Assembly (NCBI RefSeq): GCF_008014745.1
Contig: NZ_VPFD01000014.1
Coordinates: forward strand, 1 to 64,000
Origin: Massilia arenae
Lineage (GTDB): Bacteria; Pseudomonadota; Gammaproteobacteria; Burkholderiales; Burkholderiaceae_D
DNA length: 64,000 nt
Direction: 5' to 3'
Shown: in pieces, positions 28,352-38,488 of the stretch
Layout of the letters: every line of letters starts with the position of its first letter
Position numbering within the stretch: position 1 is the first letter of the stretch
The notes under the pieces: model-generated
Seen by the model: the letters and a program-made list of their open reading frames with translations, nothing else
Databases searched by the model: none
Told to the model about the DNA's origin: nothing
Translations under genes and position numbers: made by a program

Positions 28352-29173
28352 TCAATCGGCGACCGGCGGCGCCTTGCGTGCCGGTCGCATCGGCTCGAGC
28401 AGCTGGCCACCCAGCGTGGGCGGGCACGGCGTGTCGGTCCCGACTTCGGCCGGCCAGTGCTTCGGCAGGTAGTGGCTGCCGAACAGGCGATCCAGGAACG
28501 GCAAAGTGGAAGCGTAGTTGCTGTTGATGTGGTCGTGGCGGCTGTGGTGCCAGTGGTGGAAGGCCGGCGTCGTCACCAGCCATTCCAGTGGCCCGAAGCG
28601 CCAGCGCAGATTGGCGTGGATGAAGAAACCCCACACGATGCCGAGCGCGATCAGCAGCGCCGGCGTGCCGCTGCCGGCCATGCCGGGGCTGGCCAGGCCG
28701 ATGGCGTACAGCGGCACCAGGCCGAACAGCCGGGTGATCACCATATCGACCGGGTGGCTGCGGGTATTGGCCAGGAAGTGCATGCGCTCGGTGCTGTGAT
28801 GCAGCGCGTGGAAGCGCCACAGCCAGGGAATTTCGTGGCTGAGGCGATGGCCCCAATAAAAACCCGTTTCCGCGATCACGAAGGCCAGCCCGATGCGCAG
28901 CGCCTGCGGCAGCTCGGCCACGGCCGTCTTGAGCGCGGCCGGCACCAGGTAATGGGCGGCGGAGGCCAGCAGTGCCATCGGCACCGTCAGCACCAGGACC
29001 GGCACCAGGCTGCTGATGAAGTAATAGGCGAGATTGTGGCGCAGCTCGGGATTCGGCTGCTCGTGGCGCACGCCGAACCAGCGTTCGAGCGGGACGAACA
29101 GCGCTGTCAACAGCGCGAGCCAGATGCCAAGGCGCAGTGCCGTCATGGCGAATTCGGCAGAGGTGACGTTCAT
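28352..29173 (-). CDS. Sterol desaturase/fatty-acid hydroxylase family protein
   Basis: This 273-residue membrane di-iron protein has the histidine clusters HRLSHE (near 108-113), FHALHHS (near 122-128) and HHWHHSRHDH (near 205-214). Hydrophobic segments lie at the N-terminus and mid-region. The family hydroxylates or desaturates lipids; bacterial members act on hopanoids, carotenoids or ether lipids. The stop lies 4 bases from the MFS stop (convergent). The exact substrate is unknown. Confidence 0.9.
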   Translation of the reverse strand: MNVTSAEFAMTALRLGIWLALLTALFVPLERWFGVRHEQPNPELRHNLAYYFISSLVPVLVLTVPMALLASAAHYLVPAALKTAVAELPQALRIGLAFVIAETGFYWGHRLSHEIPWLWRFHALHHSTERMHFLANTRSHPVDMVITRLFGLVPLYAIGLASPGMAGSGTPALLIALGIVWGFFIHANLRWRFGPLEWLVTTPAFHHWHHSRHDHINSNYASTLPFLDRLFGSHYLPKHWPAEVGTDTPCPPTLGGQLLEPMRPARKAPPVAD

Positions 29174-29273
29174 GGCGGATGCGGCGATGGTGGAAGCGGT
29201 GTCGCGATGCGGAAGTTGCCGCCAGGGCCGGCGGCGTCCGGCTGCAGGGGACTGCAGCCGGTGGATTGGCGTA

Positions 29274-30035
29274 TCAGGCCTGGCCGCCGCTACGGTTGCG
29301 GCGGCGGGCCGTGAAGCCGATCAGGCCGAGGCCGCCCAGCAGCATGCCCAGGGTTGCCGGCTCCGGCACTTCGGCATTCAGGGCGACGTTATCCAGCAGC
29401 ATGAACGGCGGCGCGCCGGCGCCGCTGCCGTTGACCATGAAGCTCAGCCATTGGCTGGCGCTGCTTGCCGTGAAGGTCATGGTGGCGGTCTTCCAGCCGC
29501 TGAAACCGCTGTCCACGATGCTCAGCAATTCGGAATTCTGCTTGGCGCCGCCGAAATCGACTTCCCAAAAATTATTGTTGTTCGGGCCCCTCTCGATGAC
29601 CTGCTGGGCCAGCGCGAAATCGAAGGTCAGCGTATAGCTGTCACCGATCGTCAGGCCGTTGACCTGTTGCTTGAGCGGGCCAGGGAACCACATCCAGTCC
29701 GAGGCGAAGAAATTGCCGCCGGTTGGAGAGGCGCTGTAGCCATTGCTCAAGCCGGTGTCGGCGTACTTGTCCCTCAACGAGATCGCGGATTGGCCGGTGT
29801 GGGCGATGTCGCCGTTCAGGACGAAATTGTAGCGGCCGTCTTCGCCATAGCCACTTTCCCAGTGTTTCAGGGTGGTACGGTCGGCGCGGGTCGTCGACGT
29901 GCCGCCGGCAAGCTGCTTGTTGCCGCCGTTGGTGGTTTCGTCGAAGTTGCCGTTCTTGATGAAGTTCGCATGGGCGGCATTGGTGCTCAGTGCCGAGACG
30001 GCCAGCAGGGCCAACAGGAATGATTTGATGCGCAT
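29274..30035 (-). CDS. PEP-CTERM sorted exported protein
   Basis: The 253-residue protein has a signal peptide (about 1-24, ending NAAHA) and a C-terminal PEP-CTERM tail: VPEPATLGMLLGGLGLIGF followed by basic TARRRNR. The body is a beta-sandwich-like domain (NFIKNGNFDETTNGG; SYTLTFDFALAQQ; FMLLDNVALNA) resembling DUF642/choice-of-anchor proteins. PEP-CTERM proteins are cleaved and anchored by exosortase, implying that such a system exists elsewhere in the genome. The function is probably in surface or extracellular matrix material. Confidence 0.88.
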   Translation of the reverse strand: MRIKSFLLALLAVSALSTNAAHANFIKNGNFDETTNGGNKQLAGGTSTTRADRTTLKHWESGYGEDGRYNFVLNGDIAHTGQSAISLRDKYADTGLSNGYSASPTGGNFFASDWMWFPGPLKQQVNGLTIGDSYTLTFDFALAQQVIERGPNNNNFWEVDFGGAKQNSELLSIVDSGFSGWKTATMTFTASSASQWLSFMVNGSGAGAPPFMLLDNVALNAEVPEPATLGMLLGGLGLIGFTARRRNRSGGQA

Positions 30036-30637
30036 GCGCGGACTCCAGAAAATGATGAATGGCGGTGAGTAAGCGCCGGCGTTTTCTGGGCCGGACGGTG
30101 GCTGGCGGAAGGAATTAACGCGCCATGCCGATATGCTGTGTGCGTATAAGATTTACAACAACCAAGAATTATTGCACTGAGAATATTTTATCAGATTCAC
30201 GATTGTTGAAATTCAATATTGAATTCACAATGAAATTTGCCTTAATGTAATATTTTTACAATTGCCGCATGGAAATGTCTTGTACGGCCATAATGTCCTG
30301 TCGAAAGAACCCGGCGATACAGGCTTTCGACGAGGTCGTGATGGAAGCCCAGCACGGCAAAAGGTGACTTCCGTTTTGCAGGAGCGGATGCCAGGCTGTT
30401 AGGGGAGACGAATTGCACAGCTCATTGGACGGATAGCGTGGCTGCAAAAAAACAACAGTCAGTCGATATCCCGTGGCGATCCCTGACCGGAACCAAGGTT
30501 TCGTTTCGCTATTCTCGTAGTGTGCGACATGCTGGAGCTGGGGCTGGAGCGGCATTGAGTTGCTCGCCATCCAAGGTGGCTGGCCATGGTCGCTCCCTGC
30601 CATTTTTTATCGCGGCCAATCCGGGACACCAACAAGC
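30036..30637. other. 602-base intergenic region with AT-rich segment and 16-bp palindrome
   Basis: This region separates the divergent PEP-CTERM and DinB genes. Its middle part (about 30130-30260) is much more AT-rich than the surroundings. It contains the perfect palindrome AATTCAATATTGAATT at 30210-30225, flanked by ATTGT (30202-30206) and ACAAT (30227-30231). It probably carries the PEP-CTERM promoter and an operator. No convincing gene is seen. Confidence 0.5.
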
Positions 30638-31171
30638 ATGCCAGTACGGGAAGACATTGTTCTATTAGCGTCGTACAACGCTTCGATGAATACCAAGGTG
30701 TACGCCGCCGCAGCGACCTTGCCGGCGGACGCGGTGAGCGCCGATCGGGGAGCATTCTTCGGCTCGATTCTCGGCACCCTGAATCACATCGTGGCTGGAG
30801 ACACCATCTGGCTGCAGCGCTACCAGGGGCATCCGACCACGTTCCGCGCGCTGGAGCCGATGCGGGATATCGCGATGCCTGCCGGACTGACACATATCAA
30901 CAGCAACGATCTCGCGGTGCTGCAAGCGCATCGCGCCCGGCTCGATGCGATCATCGAGGCGCTGGCGGCGGAATTATCGGACGACGACCTGGCGCAGCCG
31001 GTCTCGTACAAGAATTCGCGTGGCGCATTCCGGAAGAAATTCGGAAGCCTGCTGCTGCATTTCTTTAACCACCAGACCCATCACCGCGGCCAGGTCAGCA
31101 CGCTGTTATCGCAGTCGAATGTCGATATCGGTGTCACCGACCTGGTCGCATGGGTCCCCGATGACTGCTGA
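30638..31171 (+). CDS. DinB family protein
   Basis: This 177-residue four-helix-bundle protein of the DinB/YfiT group has a metal-binding histidine pattern: one in the first half (LGTLNHIVAGDTIWLQRY) and two in HFFNHQTHHRGQ. Family members bind a divalent metal; some are thiol transferases, others are DNA-damage induced without known activity. The start is ATG 30638 (MPVREDIVLL), matching the family N-terminus. It is convergent with the response-regulator gene, with stops directly adjacent. Confidence 0.88.
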   Translation: MPVREDIVLLASYNASMNTKVYAAAATLPADAVSADRGAFFGSILGTLNHIVAGDTIWLQRYQGHPTTFRALEPMRDIAMPAGLTHINSNDLAVLQAHRARLDAIIEALAAELSDDDLAQPVSYKNSRGAFRKKFGSLLLHFFNHQTHHRGQVSTLLSQSNVDIGVTDLVAWVPDDC

Positions 31172-32602
31172 TCAGGCGCCCTGTTCCATCGTATCGACAT
31201 AGAACGCCTGGCCATTCTTTCCCTGGCCCTTGATGTGATACATGGCGACGTCGGCACGGCGCATCAATTCATCGATTGTTTCGCCATCGTGGGGAAATAC
31301 CGCGATGCCGATCGAAGCCGAGATCGTCACCTCGTTCCCACCGAGGTCGAATGGCAGATTCAGGCATTCCAGGAATTTGTCGGCAACCACGCGCGCGTCA
31401 TCACGGGTGTGCAGGTCGGGAAGGACCACGGTGAATTCGTCGCCACCCTGGCGCGCGAGTGTATCGCCCTTGCGCAGGCAGCCTTTTAGCCGCGTGGTCA
31501 CTTGCAGCAGCAGTTGATCACCCTTGTCGTGACCGAGCGTGTCGTTGACCAGCTTGAACCGGTCGAGATCGATGAACATCGCCGCCAGTTCGGTCAGGTT
31601 GCGCCTGGACTGGATGATCGCCTGTCCGAGGCGGTCCTTGAATAACAGGCGGTTCGGCAGATTGGTCAGGACGTCGTGGTAGGCCTGGTGAAGGATGATG
31701 GCTTCGGCCTGCTTGCGCGCCGTGATATCGCGTGCGATTCCATAGGTGCCCATGTATTTCGATCCGCCCGGCTGCGCATGGTCCAGGTGCATGCCGACTG
31801 CGTTGAGCGACACGGTAATCGATGCATTGTCGAGGTTTTCCGACAGGGTCGGGTTGGAGCGGCAGGTCATGCGCAGTTCGACGTCGCGCGATGCCCGGTC
31901 GCCGGAGCGCCGCTCGTTGAATGCATAGCGCGCGCGGGCAAAGTCTTCCTGGTGCACGAGCACCGAATAATGCTGGCCAATCAGTTCGCGGCGATCGTAA
32001 CCCAGCATCTGGCAGGCCCGATTGTTCACGAAGGTGAATCGTCCCTCGGGCTCGACCATATAGATGAGATCCGGCGAGGTATCGACCAGGTAGCGGTAGG
32101 TGCGCTCCGAGAGCTCGAGCTGATAGGCGATGTCGCGGTTGCTTTGCCGGAGCCGGCGCTGGGTCAGGACGTGGTCGATTGTCTTGAACAAGTCCTGCTG
32201 GCTGAATGGCTTACGCAGGAAGTCGTGCGCACCGCGCCGCATTGCGCCGATCGCGGCGTCGATCTGGACGTTTCCACTGATGACGATGACATCGGTCTCG
32301 ATGCAGTGGTGGTTGATAAAGTCCATGACATGGCGGCCATCCATGTCTTCCAGGCTGAGGTCCAGCAGGACCAGGTCATAGCGGGTATCGGACAGGCATG
32401 CCAGTGCGCCGGCGCCGGAGCTTGCCGTATCGATGTCGAAATGACGGTGGCTGAGCAACTCGCGCAGCGAGGCGAGCATGCGTGGTTCGTCATCCACGAG
32501 CAGTAATCTGGTCGGCTGATTGGCGGCGGCGATCGGCAAATGCGGCGCGGCAAATGAATTATCACCGATCGTGAAGCGCGATTTTCTCGGGAATAGATTC
32601 AT
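31172..32602 (-). CDS. Response regulator with PAS and GGDEF domains (diguanylate cyclase)
   Basis: The 476-residue cytoplasmic protein has a receiver domain (about 30-150; TRLLLVDDEPRML, phosphoacceptor in YDLVLLDLSLEDMDG, LRKPFS). A PAS domain follows (about 165-300; TSPDLIYMVEPEG, RDITARKQAE), then a GGDEF domain (about 310-465) with an intact active-site GGDEF and an RKGD inhibitory site five residues before it. It should make c-di-GMP in response to a partner kinase, which is not next to it. There is no EAL domain. Confidence 0.93.
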   Translation of the reverse strand: MNLFPRKSRFTIGDNSFAAPHLPIAAANQPTRLLLVDDEPRMLASLRELLSHRHFDIDTASSGAGALACLSDTRYDLVLLDLSLEDMDGRHVMDFINHHCIETDVIVISGNVQIDAAIGAMRRGAHDFLRKPFSQQDLFKTIDHVLTQRRLRQSNRDIAYQLELSERTYRYLVDTSPDLIYMVEPEGRFTFVNNRACQMLGYDRRELIGQHYSVLVHQEDFARARYAFNERRSGDRASRDVELRMTCRSNPTLSENLDNASITVSLNAVGMHLDHAQPGGSKYMGTYGIARDITARKQAEAIILHQAYHDVLTNLPNRLLFKDRLGQAIIQSRRNLTELAAMFIDLDRFKLVNDTLGHDKGDQLLLQVTTRLKGCLRKGDTLARQGGDEFTVVLPDLHTRDDARVVADKFLECLNLPFDLGGNEVTISASIGIAVFPHDGETIDELMRRADVAMYHIKGQGKNGQAFYVDTMEQGA

Positions 32603-32869
32603 GTCGATATGGGCGCTAGCGGCTCACATGTTTCAATGGAGCATCGCTAGGATGAAATATGTTTAGGGAGGTGGGCTTATGCTTTCTACATTAACACGGT
32701 CGAGGCTGTTCAAATACAAATTGACAACTCTTAAAGTCAGTCGGTAACAATTCTCTGCGGGCAATATTGACTTTCGCGTAGCCGAGCGATGGATCGCATT
32801 TAGTCGAGGTCAACATACTGGGCGACATACACCGTGACAATTGCGTCCTTCATCGGCAAGGAGGAGCAC

Positions 32870-33652
32870 ATGGCGACGGACGTTTATCTGCAGATCGATG
32901 GCATCAAGGGCGAGTCTCAGGACTCTGCACATCAAGAAACAACTGAAGCATGCAACAGGAGTGCCTCGCTTTCCTCAGCTGTTTTGATCGATGGCGACTT
33001 GACGCTACGCCTGCCATTACACTACGACGGCGGAAATCTCGGTTTAAGTAATCGAGGCAGACCAAAGATCCATTTTATTGATGACAACAGCAAGCACTTC
33101 CTAACCGATTCTGTTGAATGGCTACTAAAAAATATCGACAGTTTTGCCGAAGGGCGCAGCCGTGATCAGCCACTTGCCTGTGCTGCGATTCATTTTGGCC
33201 TCGACGCCCACGCCTTGTTTGGCCGTGATCAGCTGTGTGATCTAAGCAAGTCGTCAGGCGAAATACTGCTTGCCAATGTGTCTTACGAAGAGGCTTCGTG
33301 GGCACGTGACGAATTCATGAGGCGTCCAGAATGGACAGGAAAACTCTACATTCGGTATCTCGGTCGCTTCAGGACGTCTACGAGTGACAATCGCTATGAT
33401 GGCCCGTTGATTCTGCTGCGAGATGGATTAACGTTCTCTGGTAGTCACAGCGTAGGCATAAGGTCGCACTACGGCTACTCCCGTATAGACTTAGCAGAAG
33501 CATTGTCTCGGCTTGAGCAGTTCAGCCATGCGCATCAGACAGAGTTACTGATGGGCGTAAGCAATCGGTACAGGAGAACGCTAACCATCACCCAACGTAC
33601 TCGACTACTAAAGACCCGCCCCACCAAGATACGGCGAATAGGGATGGGATAA
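32870..33652 (+). CDS. Orphan protein with Hcp-like N-terminal motif and unknown C-terminal region
   Basis: The 260-residue protein begins MATDVYLQIDGIKGESQDSA, which is the conserved N-terminus of Hcp, the type VI secretion tube/effector family. After about residue 22 the Hcp sequence is not continued. Instead there are about 235 residues I do not recognise (e.g. KIHFIDDNSKHFLTDSVEWL; LANVSYEEASWARDEF; SRIDLAEALSRLEQF). ATG 32870 has a strong AAGGAGGAG 5 bases upstream. GC content is lower than that of its neighbours. No other T6SS gene is in the window. It could be an Hcp-fusion effector or a chimaera made by recombination. Confidence 0.6.
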   Translation: MATDVYLQIDGIKGESQDSAHQETTEACNRSASLSSAVLIDGDLTLRLPLHYDGGNLGLSNRGRPKIHFIDDNSKHFLTDSVEWLLKNIDSFAEGRSRDQPLACAAIHFGLDAHALFGRDQLCDLSKSSGEILLANVSYEEASWARDEFMRRPEWTGKLYIRYLGRFRTSTSDNRYDGPLILLRDGLTFSGSHSVGIRSHYGYSRIDLAEALSRLEQFSHAHQTELLMGVSNRYRRTLTITQRTRLLKTRPTKIRRIGMG

Positions 33653-33655
33653 AAT

Positions 33656-33682
33656 AAAAAAGCCCCTGCAGAGGGGCTTTTT
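33656..33682. terminator. Bidirectional Rho-independent terminator
   Basis: A-run, AGCCCCT, GCAG, AGGGGCT, T-run: a 7-bp GC-rich stem extended by A/T pairs. It lies between the Hcp-like gene (plus) and tRNA-Ser (minus) and can serve both. Confidence 0.85.
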
Positions 33683-33688
33683 GTATTC

Positions 33689-33779
33689 TGGCGGAGAGAG
33701 GGGGATTCGAACCCCCGGTAGGCTATGAACCTACACACGCTTTCCAGGCGTGCGACTTAAACCACTCATCCATCTCTCC
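33689..33779 (-). tRNA. tRNA-Ser (anticodon GGA)
   Basis: On the minus strand the 5' arm GGAGAGA pairs with TCTCTCC, followed by discriminator G and an encoded CCA. The anticodon loop is CTGGAAA between GCACGC and GCGTGT, giving GGA. A long variable arm (GTAGGTTCATAGCCTAC) and T-loop GGTTCGAATCC are present, as expected for a class II serine tRNA. Confidence 0.96.
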
Positions 33780-33814
33780 TGATGGGTCGACGTGGGAATC
33801 CCACGAAGCCGCCT

Positions 33815-33842
33815 ATTATAGCAAGTATTCCCAGCAGTACAA
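33815..33842 (-). promoter_or_regulatory. Sigma-70-type promoter for tRNA-Ser
   Basis: On the minus strand TTGTAC (33837-33842) and TATAAT (33815-33820) are separated by 16 bases, about 35 bases before the mature tRNA start. Confidence 0.6.
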
Positions 33843-33946
33843 GGACTGCAAGGAGGATACCTTGCTGAACGCGTGGACGGCGGAGCCGTCTACCCTATGA
33901 TTGGCACACGTTTCCGGTGTAGTCCCCAACATCACCACTTCATCCA

Positions 33947-33985
33947 ACAAAAAAAATGCCCGCCCCTCTCCCGAGTAGGCGGGCA
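33947..33985 (-). terminator. Terminator downstream of acs
   Basis: On the minus strand GCCCGCC, a 13-base loop and GGCGGGC are followed by A and a run of T. It lies 55 bases past the acs stop. The remainder of 33843-33946 shows no gene. Confidence 0.8.
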
Positions 33986-34039
33986 AGCCTTACGTCAGCC
34001 TTGTGGGCCGCCGCAGGCAGGTTGCTCAGTGATTGTAGC

Positions 34040-36040
34040 TCAAGCCGATTCCTTCAACTGCTCCAGGATGGCCGGATTCTCGAGCGTCGAAACGTCTTGC
34101 GTGATGTTCTCGCCCTTGGCCAGCACGCGCAGCAGGCGGCGCATGATCTTGCCGGAGCGGGTCTTCGGCAGATTGTCGCCAAAACGGATCTCTTTCGGCT
34201 TGGCGATCGGACCGATCTCCTTGCCCACCCAGGCGCGCAACTCGTTGGCCAGCTTTTTCGCTTCCTCGCCAGTCGGACGCGCCTGCTTGAGCACGACGAA
34301 GGCGCAGATCGACTCGCCCGTGGTCTCGTCCGGACGACCCACCACCGCCGCCTCGGCCACGATCGGATTGGCCACCAGCGCCGATTCGATCTCCATCGTG
34401 CCCATGCGGTGGCCCGACACGTTCAGCACGTCATCGATGCGGCCGGTAATAGTAAAGTTGGCGGTGTCCTTGTTGCGGATCGCGCCGTCGCCGGCCAGAT
34501 AGTACTTACCGCCCAGTTCGTCCGGGAAGTAGCTGGTGCGGAAGCGGTCCGGGTTGTTCCAGATCGTGCGGATCATCGACGGCCATGGGCGCTTGACGAC
34601 CAGGATGCCGCCCTGCCCGTTCGGCACGTCGGCGCCGGCCTCGTCCACGATCGCGGCCATGATGCCCGGCAGCGGCAAGGTGCACGAACCCGGCACCATC
34701 GGGGTCGCACCCGGCAGCGGGGTGATCATGTGGCCGCCAGTCTCGGTCTGCCAGAAGGTGTCCACGATCGGGCAGCGTTCCTGGCCCACATTGCGGTAGT
34801 ACCACATCCAGGCTTCCGGATTGATCGGCTCGCCGACCGAGCCGAGCAGGCGCAGGCTGGACAGGTCGGAGTTCTTCGGATGCACCTTCTCGTCCAGGTC
34901 CGAGGCCTTGATCAGCGAACGGATCGCGGTCGGCGCCGTGTAGAAGATGCTGACCTTGTGCTTCTCGACGGTCTGCCAGAAGCGGCCGGCGTTCGGGAAG
35001 GTCGGCACGCCTTCGAACACGACTTGCGTGCCGCCGACGGCCAGCGGGCCGTAGGCGATATAGGTGTGGCCGGTGATCCAGCCGATGTCGGCGGTGCACC
35101 AGTAGACGTCTTCGGGTTTCAGGTCGAAGGTCCACTTCATCGTCAGCGCGGCCCACAGCAGGTAGCCGCCGGTCGAGTGCTGCACGCCTTTCGGGGTGCC
35201 GGTCGAGCCGGACGTGTAGAGGATGAACAGCGGATGTTCCGCATCGACCCATTCAGGCGCGCACTCGGCCGACTGGTCCTGCACCAGCTCGTGCAGCCAC
35301 AGGTCACGGCCTTCCTTGAAGTTGATGTTGCCGCCAGTGCGCTTGTAGAGGATGACGTCCTTGACGGTGTCGCAGCCGCCCAGGCTCAGTGCCTCGTCGA
35401 CGATGGCCTTAAGCGGCAGCGATTTGCCGCCGCGCTGCTGTTCGTCGGCCGTGATGACGGCCACGGCGCCGGCGTCGATGATGCGTTCCTGCAGCGACTT
35501 GGCGGAGAAGCCGCCGAACACCACCGAGTGGGTGGCGCCGATGCGGGCGCAGGCCTGCATCGCGGTCACGCCTTCGACCGACATCGACATATAGATGACG
35601 ACGCGGTCGCCCTTTTTGATGCCGCGCGATTTGAGCCCGTTAGCGAACTTGCAGACGCGCTCGTGCAGCTCGCGGTAGGTGACTTTGGTTACCGCGCCGT
35701 CGTCCGCCTCGAAGATGATGGCGGTCTTGTCGGCGTTGCCGTTTTCCAGGTTGCGGTCGAGGCAGTTGTACGAGGCGTTCAGCTGGCCGTCGGCGAACCA
35801 TTGATAGAACGGCGCATTCGATTCGTCGAGGGTCGAGGTGAACGGCTTGTGCCAGTCGAGGTTCTCGCGCGCCAGCCGGGCCCAGAAGCCCTCGTAGTCG
35901 CTGGCGGCCTCGGCGCACAGTTTTTCGTAGGCGGCCATGCCGCTGATGGTGGCTTTGTCGGCAAACTCCTTCGGCGGCTGGAACACGCGGTGCTCCTGCA
36001 GGCCCTGGGTTTGCTCTTGGGTGGTCTCGTTCTCGGCCAT
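34040..36040 (-). CDS. acs: Acetyl-CoA synthetase
   Basis: This 666-residue AMP-forming ligase converts acetate, ATP and CoA to acetyl-CoA. It has the adenylate motif [20 protein letters not shown], the [19 protein letters not shown] block, and a C-terminal [11 protein letters not shown] containing the lysine regulated by acetylation in this family. The start is ATG 36038-36040 (MAENETTQ), with GGAG six bases upstream; an earlier ATG 12 bases before lacks a ribosome-binding site. It is a monocistronic gene with its own terminator. Confidence 0.96.
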   Translation of the reverse strand: MAENETTQEQTQGLQEHRVFQPPKEFADKATISGMAAYEKLCAEAASDYEGFWARLARENLDWHKPFTSTLDESNAPFYQWFADGQLNASYNCLDRNLENGNADKTAIIFEADDGAVTKVTYRELHERVCKFANGLKSRGIKKGDRVVIYMSMSVEGVTAMQACARIGATHSVVFGGFSAKSLQERIIDAGAVAVITADEQQRGGKSLPLKAIVDEALSLGGCDTVKDVILYKRTGGNINFKEGRDLWLHELVQDQSAECAPEWVDAEHPLFILYTSGSTGTPKGVQHSTGGYLLWAALTMKWTFDLKPEDVYWCTADIGWITGHTYIAYGPLAVGGTQVVFEGVPTFPNAGRFWQTVEKHKVSIFYTAPTAIRSLIKASDLDEKVHPKNSDLSSLRLLGSVGEPINPEAWMWYYRNVGQERCPIVDTFWQTETGGHMITPLPGATPMVPGSCTLPLPGIMAAIVDEAGADVPNGQGGILVVKRPWPSMIRTIWNNPDRFRTSYFPDELGGKYYLAGDGAIRNKDTANFTITGRIDDVLNVSGHRMGTMEIESALVANPIVAEAAVVGRPDETTGESICAFVVLKQARPTGEEAKKLANELRAWVGKEIGPIAKPKEIRFGDNLPKTRSGKIMRRLLRVLAKGENITQDVSTLENPAILEQLKESA

Positions 36041-36295
36041 ACTAGTCTCCATATTAATGTAGTAGGTTATGCCAGATACCATAGGGGGGCTCGCTTACTG
36101 AGCCCTTACATGGAAACCCCTGCGGCGGGTGCGTATTGACTGCCTTGCCCGCTCTTGTGTGCCCTTATTCTAACGCCAGCCGTTGTAAAGCGTGCAAGCG
36201 GGCCTCGTGTGCCAGCGCGTGCCACACCCATCCAACGGCGCCGGTGTAAAATGCCGAGCTGAATTTTTTTCGCATCCCCCTGGAGTTTCATCCCG

Positions 36296-36901
36296 ATGTC
36301 CGACCTGCCGCTCAACCAGCCTGTCCGCAAGCTGACCCCTCTGAACAACCTGATTTTCGCCAGCCGCTGGCTGCAACTGCCGCTGTACCTGGGTCTGATC
36401 CTGGCGCAATGCGTGTACGTATTCCACTTCTGGGTCGAACTCGTCGACCTGATCGGCGCCGCCATGGGCAACGCCGATTCGCTCAAGCACATCATCGATG
36501 CCGTCAGCGTGCCCAATTCGGTGCGCCCTACCCGCCTGACCGAAACCATCATCATGCTGGTGGTACTGGGCCTGATCGATGTGGTCATGATTTCGAACCT
36601 CCTGATCATGGTGATCATCGGCGGTTACGAAACCTTTGTCTCGCGCATGCACCTGGAGGGCCACCCGGACCAGCCAGAGTGGCTGTCGCACGTGAACGCC
36701 TCGGTCCTGAAAACCAAGCTGGCCATGGCGATCATCGGCATCTCGTCGATCCATTTGCTGAAGACTTTCATCAACGCCGCGTCGTATGACGAGAAGACGC
36801 TGCTGTTCCAGACCGTGATCCACTTCGCGTTCCTGCTGTCGGCCATGGCGATCGCCTATACCGACCGTATCGTGATGACGACTCACAACGGCAAACACTA
36901 A
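36296..36901 (+). CDS. YqhA/TIGR00645 family membrane protein
   Basis: The 201-residue protein has three to four hydrophobic helices ([57 protein letters not shown]). The motif YETFVSRM and the DQPEWL region are typical of the UPF0114/YqhA family. The function is unknown. It lies 38 bases before the fumarase gene and may be cotranscribed with it. Confidence 0.88.
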   Translation: MSDLPLNQPVRKLTPLNNLIFASRWLQLPLYLGLILAQCVYVFHFWVELVDLIGAAMGNADSLKHIIDAVSVPNSVRPTRLTETIIMLVVLGLIDVVMISNLLIMVIIGGYETFVSRMHLEGHPDQPEWLSHVNASVLKTKLAMAIIGISSIHLLKTFINAASYDEKTLLFQTVIHFAFLLSAMAIAYTDRIVMTTHNGKH

Positions 36902-36939
36902 AACTATTACATTCCTGGTACTCCTGAACGAGAGCGAAC

Positions 36940-38475
36940 ATGGCAACCGTGATTACCCAAGACGACCTGATTGAATCGGTCGCGGCAGCACTGCAGTACA
37001 TCAGCTATTACCACCCGGCCGATTACATCCAGCACCTGGCGCGCGCGTATGAAAGCGAGCAGAGCCCGGCCGCGAAGGACGCGATCGCCCAGATCCTGAC
37101 CAATTCGCGCATGTGCGCCGAAGGCAAGCGCCCGATCTGCCAGGACACCGGCATCGTCAACGTGTTCCTCAAGATCGGCATGGGCGTGCGCTTCGAGGGC
37201 TTCACGGGTTCGGTGACCGACGCCGTCAACGAAGGCGTGCGCCGCGCGTACAACTTCGCCGACAACAAGCTGCGCGCCTCGATCGTGGCCGACCCGCACT
37301 TCGAGCGCAAGAACACCAAGGACAACACCCCGGCCGTGGTCCACATGGAGCTGGTCGAAGGCGACACCGTCGACGTCAAGGTGGCAGCCAAGGGCGGCGG
37401 CTCGGAAAACAAGACCAAGTTCGTCATGCTCAACCCGTCCGACTCGCTGGTCGACTGGGTGCTCAAGACGGTGCCGTTGATGGGCGCCGGCTGGTGCCCG
37501 CCGGGCATGCTCGGCATCGGCATCGGCGGCACCGCCGAGAAGGCGATGCTGATGGCGAAAGAGTCGCTGATGGAAGACATCGACATGTACGAGCTGCGCC
37601 AGCGCGGCCCGAACAACAAGCTCGAAGAGCTGCGCATCGAGCTGTGCGACAAGATCAACGCGCTGGGCATCGGCGCCCAGGGTCTGGGCGGCCTGACCAC
37701 CGTGCTGGACGTGAAGATCAATATGTACCCGACCCACGCGGCCTCGAAGCCGGTGGCGATGATCCCGAACTGCGCCGCCACCCGCCACGCCCACTTCGTG
37801 CTGGACGGCTCCGGCCCTGCCTATATCGAACCGCCTGCGCTGTCGACCTGGCCTGACGTGAACTGGACGCCGGACACCGAGAAATCGAAGCGCGTCGACC
37901 TCAACACGCTGACGAAAGAAGAAGTCGCCTCGTGGAAACCGGGCCAGACCCTGCTCCTGAACGGCAAGATGCTCACCGGCCGCGACGCCGCGCACAAGCG
38001 CATCCAGGACATGCTGGCCAAGGGCGAATCGCTGCCGGTGGACTTCACCAACCGCGTGATCTATTACGTCGGCCCGGTCGATCCGGTCGGCAGCGAAGTG
38101 GTCGGCCCGGCCGGTCCCACCACCGCCACCCGCATGGACAAGTTCACCGACATGATGCTGGAGAAGACCGGCCTGATCTCGATGATCGGCAAGGCCGAGC
38201 GCGGCCCGGCGGCGATCGAATCGATCCAGAAGCACAAGTCGGCCTACCTGATGGCGGTCGGCGGCTCGGCCTACCTGGTGTCGAAGGCGATCAAGTCCGC
38301 AAAAGTCGTCGGCTTCGAAGACCTGGGCATGGAAGCGATCTACGAGTTCGACGTGACCGACATGCCGGTCACCGTCGCCGTCGATTCGACCGGCACCTCG
38401 GTCCACAACACCGGCCCGAAAGAATGGTCGGCCAAGATCGAATCGCTGAAAGGCGTGCCGGTCACCGTCGCTTGA
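36940..38475 (+). CDS. Class I fumarate hydratase (iron-sulfur)
   Basis: This 511-residue enzyme interconverts fumarate and malate in the TCA cycle. It is of the [4Fe-4S] class I type, with cluster cysteines in contexts RPICQDTGIVN, MIPNCAATRHAHF and GAGWCPPGMLGIG. A C-terminal beta domain has the swivel motif RDAAHKR. It belongs to the single-chain FumA/FumB class, not the unrelated class II FumC. Both yqhA-like and murI neighbours are on the same strand. Confidence 0.95.
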   Translation: MATVITQDDLIESVAAALQYISYYHPADYIQHLARAYESEQSPAAKDAIAQILTNSRMCAEGKRPICQDTGIVNVFLKIGMGVRFEGFTGSVTDAVNEGVRRAYNFADNKLRASIVADPHFERKNTKDNTPAVVHMELVEGDTVDVKVAAKGGGSENKTKFVMLNPSDSLVDWVLKTVPLMGAGWCPPGMLGIGIGGTAEKAMLMAKESLMEDIDMYELRQRGPNNKLEELRIELCDKINALGIGAQGLGGLTTVLDVKINMYPTHAASKPVAMIPNCAATRHAHFVLDGSGPAYIEPPALSTWPDVNWTPDTEKSKRVDLNTLTKEEVASWKPGQTLLLNGKMLTGRDAAHKRIQDMLAKGESLPVDFTNRVIYYVGPVDPVGSEVVGPAGPTTATRMDKFTDMMLEKTGLISMIGKAERGPAAIESIQKHKSAYLMAVGGSAYLVSKAIKSAKVVGFEDLGMEAIYEFDVTDMPVTVAVDSTGTSVHNTGPKEWSAKIESLKGVPVTVA

Positions 38476-38488
38476 TTCCAGTAGAATC

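Noticed and set aside
33783-33960. Short frames between tRNA-Ser and the acs terminator
   Set aside because: Explained by the tRNA promoter, spacer and terminator; no coding signal.
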